Assembly (NCBI GenBank): GCA_964406465.1
Contig: CAYORT010000010.1
Coordinates: forward strand, 40,365-104,364
Reading direction: 5' to 3'
DNA from: JAHEZL01 sp964406465
Lineage (GTDB): Bacteria > Bacteroidota > Bacteroidia > Flavobacteriales_C > GCA-002722245
DNA: 64,000 nt
A program made the position numbers and the translations under genes. The notes under the pieces were generated by a model. The model did not search any database and was not told where the DNA came from. It worked only from the letters and a program-made list of their open reading frames with translations. Each line of letters starts with the position of its first letter. Position 1 is the stretch's first letter. Of the stretch, positions 57,962 to 64,000 are shown piece by piece.

Positions 57962-60211
57962 CTAATTTATAACTTTTAGTTGAGCAAATTTGAGTAATAA
58001 TTGTTTTTTTCCGTGTTTTTCAAAATCAATCAATGCTTTTTTGTTCGAATCATTGCCTTCAATTGATATTATTTTTCCTCTGCCAAACCTTCCGTGTTCT
58101 ACATCTAAACCTTCTTGTAAATCTTGATTCGATGCGCTTTTGTTGGCTCCGGCTGGAACAACAGAGGATAGACGAACAAAGCTACTTTTTATTACAGGTT
58201 TTGGCGGCGTAAATTCTGTCTCAGTCTGTGTTCTTATTTTTGATTTATTGTCTGCTTTCTCTATCACATCCTCATGCAACTCATCAATGAATCTGCTTGC
58301 TTCAGAATATATTAAATTACCATATCTAAATCGACTTTGAGCATAGGTAAGATGAATAGTGCTTTTCGCACGGGTGAGTGCCACGTAAAATAAGCGTCTT
58401 TCTTCTTCCAATTCGGTACGCGATTGCATAGCCATTTGAGAAGGGAAGAGGTTCTCTTCTAATCCTACAATGTAAACATGGTTAAACTCTAGTCCTTTTG
58501 CAGCATGAATGGTCATTAACGATACTTTATTCTGGTCTTCTTCATTTTCGTTATCATGATCGGTGAGCAGCGCAATTTCGCTCATGAATTTTTCCAAGGT
58601 CTGACGAACTTCCCCACCGTGTTCTTCTTCCAATGCACTAAATTGTTTTAGTCCATTCAATAACTCTTGGATGTTCTCGTATTTGCTTATTCCTTCAGGT
58701 GTCTTATCCGAAAAATATTCTTTTGAAATTCCCGAAACCGAAGCGATCTGCTGTCCTAATTCATAGGCATTTACCAATGGAGCTTGCTTGCTAAAACTGC
58801 TAATCATGTCAACAAATCCAGCTAGTTTTGTAATAGTAGCATTTCCAATTCCCGGATATTTGTTGGGAGAACTGATAATGTTCCATAAGCTGGTTCCATG
58901 ATTGTTTGCAGCTATAATGATGTTGTCGATGGTTGTTTTACCAATTCCCCTTCCCGGAAAATTGATCACTCTTTTCAACGCCTCTTCATCGTCTTGATTT
59001 AAAGCCAATCTAAAATAGGCCAAAAGATCCTTTATTTCCTTTCGCTGATAGAAGGATAGTCCGCCATAGATTTTATACGGAATATTCTGTTTTCTTAATG
59101 CTTCCTCAATAGATCTCGATTGCGCATTGGTTCTATACAGTATCGCGAAATCGCTATTAGGAGCCTGTAAATTCATTTTTTGCGAGAAGATGTTTCTTGC
59201 AACAAAATTGCCTTCTTCATTGTCGGTGGAAGTTTTAACAATCTTTATTTTCTCTCCTTCACCATTGCTGGTCCAAACCGTTTTTTGAATTTGGTCTTTA
59301 TTGTTGGCGATGATGTTATTCGCTGCATTTACAATGTTTTTAGAGCTTCTGTAATTCTGCTCCAGCTTAAATAATTGTGCTTCAGGGTAGTCTTTTTGAA
59401 AAGATAAAATGTTGCCTATATCAGCTCCACGGAAAGAATAAATACTTTGCGCATCATCGCCCACCACACAAATGTTTCTATTGGCTGCAGCCAGTTTTTT
59501 CACAATGATGTATTGCGAATAATTGGTATCCTGATACTCATCTACCAAAATGTATTTAAACATGTGTTGGTATTTCAACAGCACATCAGGATGATCTCTC
59601 AGAAGTATATTTGTTTTGAATAACAAATCATCAAAATCCATGGCCGAAGCCTTCATCATTCTATTTTGATAGGCTTTGTACACTTCCGCCAAACGCGGTT
59701 TTGCCGTCATTTTGTCTTCCTGACGAATTTGTTCGTCGTTGAAGTATTTATCGGCGGAAATAAGATTGTTTTTAGCAGACGATATTCTATGCAAAACCAC
59801 ACTAGGCTTGTAAATTTTATCATCTAACTCTAACTCTTTAATAATGGTTTTTATTAAGCTTTTGGTGTCGGCCGTATCGTAAATGGTAAAGTTCGATGGG
59901 TAATTCAGTTTTGCGTGCTCAATTCTTAGTATTCTTGAAAAAACTGAGTGAAAAGTTCCCATCCAAATATTGCGCGCATTGGCACCAACAATTTTTTCAA
60001 TTCTTTCGCGCATTTCCTTTGCTGCTTTGTTGGTAAAGGTGAGGGCTAAGATATTGAACGGACTCACACCGTTGGCAATTAAATGGGCAATGCGATAGGT
60101 GAGTACACGAGTTTTTCCTGATCCAGCTCCAGCCAAAACCATTGATGGGCCTTCGCTTCCAAGCACTGCTTGTGCTTGTTCAGGATTTAATTGTGAAATA
60201 TATTCTTGCAA
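57962..60211 (-). CDS. pcrA: UvrD/PcrA-type DNA helicase (TTG start)
   Basis: 749 residues from TTG 60211 (M/LQEYISQLNPEQAQAVLGSE). No better start is in frame. Superfamily 1A motifs: Walker A 'GPSMVLAGAGSGKTRVLTYR', 'LALTFTNKAAKEMRERIEKI', 'ILVDEYQDTNYSQY', 'VVGDDAQSIYSFRGADIGNI', 'LEQNYRSSKNIVNAAN', 'VSLMTIHAAKGLEFNHVYIV', 'EEERRLFYVALTRAKSTIHL'. Tudor-like C-terminal end with 'GLDVEHGRFGRGKIISIEGN' as in PcrA. It unwinds DNA in repair and plasmid or replication-fork processing. Confidence 0.95.
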   Translation of the reverse strand: MQEYISQLNPEQAQAVLGSEGPSMVLAGAGSGKTRVLTYRIAHLIANGVSPFNILALTFTNKAAKEMRERIEKIVGANARNIWMGTFHSVFSRILRIEHAKLNYPSNFTIYDTADTKSLIKTIIKELELDDKIYKPSVVLHRISSAKNNLISADKYFNDEQIRQEDKMTAKPRLAEVYKAYQNRMMKASAMDFDDLLFKTNILLRDHPDVLLKYQHMFKYILVDEYQDTNYSQYIIVKKLAAANRNICVVGDDAQSIYSFRGADIGNILSFQKDYPEAQLFKLEQNYRSSKNIVNAANNIIANNKDQIQKTVWTSNGEGEKIKIVKTSTDNEEGNFVARNIFSQKMNLQAPNSDFAILYRTNAQSRSIEEALRKQNIPYKIYGGLSFYQRKEIKDLLAYFRLALNQDDEEALKRVINFPGRGIGKTTIDNIIIAANNHGTSLWNIISSPNKYPGIGNATITKLAGFVDMISSFSKQAPLVNAYELGQQIASVSGISKEYFSDKTPEGISKYENIQELLNGLKQFSALEEEHGGEVRQTLEKFMSEIALLTDHDNENEEDQNKVSLMTIHAAKGLEFNHVYIVGLEENLFPSQMAMQSRTELEEERRLFYVALTRAKSTIHLTYAQSRFRYGNLIYSEASRFIDELHEDVIEKADNKSKIRTQTETEFTPPKPVIKSSFVRLSSVVPAGANKSASNQDLQEGLDVEHGRFGRGKIISIEGNDSNKKALIDFEKHGKKQLLLKFAQLKVIN

Positions 60212-60305
60212 GGTGAAAATTTGAGAAAGTAAAATTAGTAATTATGTGTGAATAGGGGAGAAGGAATTATTAACAGGGGGAATTCTTGGCGGTAGAGATG
60301 GCTAA

Positions 60306-60950
60306 TTAGTTGCCACCAACTAGTTTGTCTAACCATTTTATTCTGTCTTTTACTAATCCAGATTTTTTCTTATGCGCGTTCCAAAGTGAATTGGTCTGTG
60401 TTGTTGCATTTTTTTCTGCTAAGTCTGCGTATTTTTTTGCTTGTTCTACATCACCCTTGTACTCTGAGATTATTGCCATTACAGAGTATATCAAGTAATT
60501 TTGAATTGGAAATTTTAAAGTGTCTTGTTTTATTTTTTCTGCTAGTAAGTTCGAAACATTGTCATATAATTCTGTTTTCTCTGCAAGGACAACCGTTTCA
60601 GCGAAGTTTAGATATGCTTTCGTTATAACATTTGAAAATTCTTTTTCAAAGTCAAGCGATTTCTGAAAATAGTCTAATGCAGTAATGTAGTCCTTTCGTA
60701 ACTTGTAGATTTCTCCTAATGCATTAAAAGTTTGACTTTTTTCAATATTATTTTCAGGATAATCTGTCAAGATTTTGTTTAATAATGTCTCCGCAACAGA
60801 TAATAGATTGTTTTCTTTTGTTTCAATAAGTTCGATTGCCTGAATTCTCAAATATTGAGCACGACTATCCTTTCTAGCACGATCTAGTTTGGCGATGTAT
60901 TCTTCTTCGTCTCTTTTACTCCAAGTTTTTCGTCTATACCAATCTGTCAT
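60306..60950 (-). CDS. Tetratricopeptide-repeat protein
   Basis: 214 residues, no signal peptide. At least two TPR-like helix pairs: 'FNALGEIYKLRKDYITALDY' (~95-115) with 'FQKSLDFEKEF', and 'YSVMAIISEYKGDVEQAKKY' near the C-terminus. The N-terminus is very charged (MTDWYRRKTWSKRDEEEYIA). A scaffold role is likely; no partner is indicated. Confidence 0.7.
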   Translation of the reverse strand: MTDWYRRKTWSKRDEEEYIAKLDRARKDSRAQYLRIQAIELIETKENNLLSVAETLLNKILTDYPENNIEKSQTFNALGEIYKLRKDYITALDYFQKSLDFEKEFSNVITKAYLNFAETVVLAEKTELYDNVSNLLAEKIKQDTLKFPIQNYLIYSVMAIISEYKGDVEQAKKYADLAEKNATTQTNSLWNAHKKKSGLVKDRIKWLDKLVGGN

Positions 60951-61030
60951 TGTTTTTTTTTATTTCAAATTACATTTACAAATTAATAAATATATAGCAA
61001 ATAATTCGTGATATTATTTTAAAATCAACC

Positions 61031-61873
61031 CTACTTCGTTTTCACCCCAATCACATTCGGAATCTTCCAAAAACGATCATTCTTATCGTTAGCGTAAGTT
61101 TTTGATACATAACTTCCGAATTTTTCTACGGTTTTCATTGGCGTATTGATATATAAACTAGCTTCTGGTCCACCTTCCAAATAAATTGCACCTCGAATAT
61201 TAAAAGGCATGGCCAGTAAGAATCTTATCATTTCATTGTGCGTGTAAGGCGAACGGGTGAAAATGTAATACACATAACCTTGGTCATCTATTGCACACAA
61301 TAACATGCTGCACAATTGATTTTTTTTATTCCAAGTTAAAGGTGTGCCTTTGCAGTCGATCATTCTCATTCCCTGACTATAACTATAGTAGCATGTTTTT
61401 ACCGAGTCCCAGGGCATGTGTTCTAAATCTAAAATTTCAAAATTATCAATAGTGCTGTCGCTTGGGTTGAAAGCAATCATGCCTCCATAAGATGGATAAA
61501 GTTGAGGGTTGTTGAAATGCTCGAAGTTTTGCATGAAACCTTTATTGCTTAAGGTCTTGTTTAAATCATACATTCCTGCATTGATGATAATATTCATGTT
61601 GAATTCTTTGGCCCATTCAACTGCTGTTCTGCTTGTGTTACCATGTTCAGATGCAGAGAGCAAGGTGAATTCAACCTTTTTTGGATCGATTTTAACCACA
61701 CTTAATTTTGAATCATTCAAAATCGATTTCGTTGGCGCATCGGCCTCAGAATAGTAGATGCCTGGAGCCAGAGAATCCCATATCACATTGATGCAGCTGC
61801 TGTCTTGCGCTTGCAGTTGATTGAAGCAAAGGGCAAGGAAAATAAAGCATGTATGGAATTTACTGAATCTCAT
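61031..61873 (-). CDS. Phosphodiester glycosidase-like (NAGPA/DUF2233) secreted protein
   Basis: 280 residues from ATG 61873 (MRFSKFHTCFIFLALCFNQL, a signal peptide, then QAQDSS). DUF2233 marks: 'MNIIINAGMYDLNKTLSNKG', 'SYGGMIAFNPSDSTIDNF', and the catalytic-region 'FNIRGAIYLEGGPEASLYI'. The family hydrolyses phosphodiester-linked sugars, as in uncovering enzyme. It overlaps the upstream membrane gene by 14 bp, so the two probably work together at the envelope. Confidence 0.8.
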   Translation of the reverse strand: MRFSKFHTCFIFLALCFNQLQAQDSSCINVIWDSLAPGIYYSEADAPTKSILNDSKLSVVKIDPKKVEFTLLSASEHGNTSRTAVEWAKEFNMNIIINAGMYDLNKTLSNKGFMQNFEHFNNPQLYPSYGGMIAFNPSDSTIDNFEILDLEHMPWDSVKTCYYSYSQGMRMIDCKGTPLTWNKKNQLCSMLLCAIDDQGYVYYIFTRSPYTHNEMIRFLLAMPFNIRGAIYLEGGPEASLYINTPMKTVEKFGSYVSKTYANDKNDRFWKIPNVIGVKTK

Positions 61874-62963
61874 CCCAATCAAATTTCTTGTTTTTGAAAG
61901 GGAATAAATCAAAAAGTTCACCAGAATAGTAAAATTCATAGGCAATCGACCCAAATGAATAAATTTTGTCGTAAATCTTTATGCTCGAACCTCCTACACG
62001 TGGATTGCTCTTAGGAACCGATTGCTCGTAGCCAACATTGAAAAGGGTGGCTAGAATTTCTGGGCGCTCATCAATGGGGAAGCCTGCTTTTTCCCATTGA
62101 ACTTTCATTTGTTTGATAAATAATGCTGCATACATATATGAATAGTAATGATTCTTATATGAAGTTAACCTAAGAAAACGCTCTCTGTCAACAGAATCGG
62201 TGCTAAAATCTAACAAATGCTCATATTTCTTGCCTAAGTAATATTTAGAAGTGCTGTCTTTAATATAAGCTTCAATCTTTTTGGCAGTAAAATCTTTGAT
62301 GCCCGTTACACCTAAAGAGAATTTTGTTTCAACCGATAATATCTTTAGTGGGCCTATCCATTTTTTATAGGCTTCTCTATTAGAGTTGAATAAACGAATT
62401 TGTTCTCCTACCAATACAGACACTATTAATCGCGGTTCTACACCGGTTTGCTTGGCCACCGAATCTATAAGTTTTTTGTCTTTAGCCACCGCAAACTTAA
62501 AGTCAGTCCATTCAGAAATGTTCATCCATTCAAAAATACTTCCGTTTATATAATCTCTTGGTAAGCTTTTTCTCTTGATGTTGTATTGAGCAACATCTGC
62601 TAGGTAGGCTTTGTTTTCTTGAAGATGTAGTTCTGCTGCGTCTATCATGCGTAGCGCTTCTTTTTCATTGTTGCTTTGTTGGTAGGCAGCTAAAATTAGT
62701 TCAGCGTTTTTCGGACAGTACTTATTAAGTATCAAAACTCTTTGTAAAAGCTCGTATTCCTTTCTTGCGGTCTTGCTGGTATCTCTCTTGAAAGATTGGT
62801 TGTACTTATCTTTAATGTCGTCGAAATATCTGTTGTTTGAATCTACCGCTCCGTCATCATTAGTTAATTTCAGCTGCAGAGCCAAATAGGTACCGGTGAA
62901 AAAAAGTCCCACCAGTGCAAAGAGTACAACAATAGTTTTAAAGATAATTTTCCACCACTTCAT
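61860..62963 (-). CDS. Membrane-anchored protein with possible lysozyme-like fold
   Basis: 367 residues. N-terminal membrane helix (~7-30), a helical linker (~60-130), and a C-terminal domain (~150-345) with 'QTGVEPRLIVSVLVGEQIR' and 'KFSLGVTGIKDFTAKKIEAY' plus 'ILATLFNVGYEQSVP', an order reminiscent of lytic transglycosylase (Glu-helix, S(L/V)G(L/V) loop, late helix 'AxxxFNVG'), as in DUF1402. The call is by analogy; a catalytic Glu might be that in 'VGEQIR'. No recognised name. Confidence 0.6.
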   Translation of the reverse strand: MKWWKIIFKTIVVLFALVGLFFTGTYLALQLKLTNDDGAVDSNNRYFDDIKDKYNQSFKRDTSKTARKEYELLQRVLILNKYCPKNAELILAAYQQSNNEKEALRMIDAAELHLQENKAYLADVAQYNIKRKSLPRDYINGSIFEWMNISEWTDFKFAVAKDKKLIDSVAKQTGVEPRLIVSVLVGEQIRLFNSNREAYKKWIGPLKILSVETKFSLGVTGIKDFTAKKIEAYIKDSTSKYYLGKKYEHLLDFSTDSVDRERFLRLTSYKNHYYSYMYAALFIKQMKVQWEKAGFPIDERPEILATLFNVGYEQSVPKSNPRVGGSSIKIYDKIYSFGSIAYEFYYSGELFDLFPFKNKKFDWDEIQ

Positions 62964-63138
62964 ATATAGAGCATAATTCAGGGGCTGAAAGTATTAAAAA
63001 AAATGATTTCTTGATTTTTCTAGGGAATTTTAAGGCTTACATGAACTTTTTTTGCACTTTTTTTCGCTCTGCAATGCTTGTTTAATAAGGGAAACTTACT
63101 AAAAGTAATATTTTTTAAAAATAATTTGTGAAGAAATA

Positions 63139-63168
63139 TTGATATATTGAATTATTCTCGTAGCTTTG
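63139..63168 (+). promoter_or_regulatory. Promoter of rpsL operon
   Basis: TTG (63139-63141), 19-bp spacer and a perfect -7 element TAGCTTTG (63161-63168), the Bacteroidota consensus. It leaves a ~50-nt leader before rpsL; weak hairpin CCCA-N7-TGGG (63174-63188) within it. Confidence 0.75.
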
Positions 63169-63222
63169 CCCTCCCATTTTTTGTGGGAAAAGTATATTTT
63201 TGAAGAAAAGAAACAGATTAAT

Positions 63223-63597
63223 ATGCCAACAATTCAGCAATTAGTACACACTGGAAGAACCAGTCAAATCAAGAGAAGCAAGTCAGCTGCTCTTAATTCT
63301 TGCCCTCAAAGAAGAGGTGTTTGTGTGAGAGTATATACTACTACTCCTAAAAAACCAAACTCGGCTATGAGAAAAGTAGCAAGGGTTAGATTGACAAACG
63401 GAAATGAGGTGAATGCCTACATTCCGGGTGAAGGTCACAACTTACAAGAACACTCTATTGTTTTAGTAAGAGGTGGAAGGGTAAAAGATTTACCAGGTGT
63501 AAGATACCACATTGTTAGAGGTGCGTTGGATACTGCGGGTGTTGAAGGAAGAGGACAAAGAAGATCAAAATACGGAACTAAGAAACCTAAGAAATAA
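63223..63597 (+). CDS. rpsL: 30S ribosomal protein S12
   Basis: 124 residues from ATG 63223 (MPTIQQLVHTGRTSQIKRSK); an earlier in-frame ATG crosses the leader. The streptomycin-site Lys residues are wild type ('TPKKPNSAMRKVARVRL' and 'GGRVKDLPGVRYH'). Starts the str operon; rpsG follows after 9 bp. Confidence 0.97.
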   Translation: MPTIQQLVHTGRTSQIKRSKSAALNSCPQRRGVCVRVYTTTPKKPNSAMRKVARVRLTNGNEVNAYIPGEGHNLQEHSIVLVRGGRVKDLPGVRYHIVRGALDTAGVEGRGQRRSKYGTKKPKK

Positions 63598-63606
63598 TAA
63601 GTAGCA

Positions 63607-64000
63607 ATGAGAAAGGCTAAAGCGAAAAAAAGACTCATTTTACCAGATCCTAAATTTAGTGATGTATTGGTAAGCAAGTTTGTAAACAACTTAATGTACG
63701 ATGGTAAAAAATCAAGTGCATTTGATGTGTTTTACGGTGCTATTGATATTGTTGGTAAAAAAACTGAAACTGACGGATTGGAAACTTTTAAGAAAGCATT
63801 GGATAACGTAACGCCTAACGTTGAGGTTAAGAGCCGTAGAGTAGGTGGTGCAACTTTCCAAATTCCACAACCGGTTAGAGACTCTAGAAAATCTTCATTG
63901 GCTATGAAATGGTTGATTGGTTATTCTAGAAAAAGAAATGAGAAATCAATGGCTGAGAAATTAGCTGATGAGATTACTTCTGCATCAAAGAACGAAGGTG
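63607..64000 (+). CDS. rpsG: 30S ribosomal protein S7 (partial, runs off window end)
   Basis: The first 131 residues of ~155 are visible, starting MRKAKAKKRLILPDPKFSDV, with the S7 marks 'VKSRRVGGATFQIPQPVR' and 'WLIGYSRKRNEKSMAEKLAD'. It binds 16S rRNA at the decoding-site head and begins assembly. The reading frame is open to base 64000. Confidence 0.96.
   Translation, partial: MRKAKAKKRLILPDPKFSDVLVSKFVNNLMYDGKKSSAFDVFYGAIDIVGKKTETDGLETFKKALDNVTPNVEVKSRRVGGATFQIPQPVRDSRKSSLAMKWLIGYSRKRNEKSMAEKLADEITSASKNEG

Overview
The window comes from a free-living member of the Bacteroidota. Three things show this: promoters of the TAnnTTTG type; two secreted proteins ending in type IX secretion (T9SS) sorting domains (type A at 28563-29759, type B/CHU_C at 52711-53595); and a set of Bacteroidota-style genes (fused ccoNO, a DUF4290 gene next to murA, a class III cyclase behind a Reg_prop propeller). 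Coding density is high, codon use looks uniform, and I see no prophage, insertion sequence, CRISPR array or biosynthetic island. I cannot name the genus.

Layout. 1-937: partial secreted protein. 1134-8629: cbb3 cytochrome oxidase and assembly genes (ccoS, ccoNO, ccoQ, ccoP, ccoG, ccoH, a TauE/SafE-like membrane protein), then hemN. 8630-11897 (minus): operon of a PAS histidine kinase, a receiver-Crp/Fnr fusion regulator, a DnaQ-like exonuclease and a DUF3820 protein. 12010-16167: two divergently regulated universal stress proteins and the copper ATPase ccoI. 16208-25094: SGNH-like protein, NarL-type regulator, SET-domain protein, alaS, M23 peptidase, MerR-like regulator, single-domain receiver, two small membrane proteins. 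25128-28370: hldD, a PTPS-like gene with folE, fabD. 29756-39923 (minus): ten-gene operon for nucleotide-sugar precursors ending in a CpsB-type phosphatase. 39984-41925: beta-barrel-like protein and waaA. 42151-42379: tRNA-Leu and tRNA-Gly. 42527-45625: propeller/adenylate cyclase receptor. 45613-52651 (minus): SpmAB-like protein, small genes, NtrC-like regulator, Ppx/GppA, ABC exporter. 52711-62963 (minus): T9SS protein, dnaJ/grpE, TlpA-like protein, murA, DUF4290, pcrA-like helicase, TPR protein, envelope proteins. 63223-end: rpsL and start of rpsG.

The most interesting system is the first 16 kb. Five promoters (ccoS, hemN, the kinase operon, a usp gene and ccoI) carry an FNR-like palindrome whose centre lies exactly 29.5 bp before the first base of a TAnnTTTG-like -7 element. 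The regulator encoded in the middle has an FNR-like recognition helix but neither the FNR cysteines nor a cAMP-binding signature; instead it has a receiver domain and sits beside a PAS kinase whose first PAS domain aligns without gaps to the FixL haem PAS around its proximal histidine. I infer a shortened FixL-FixJ-FixK cascade in which the last two proteins are one polypeptide, controlling its own operon and the high-affinity oxidase regulon.
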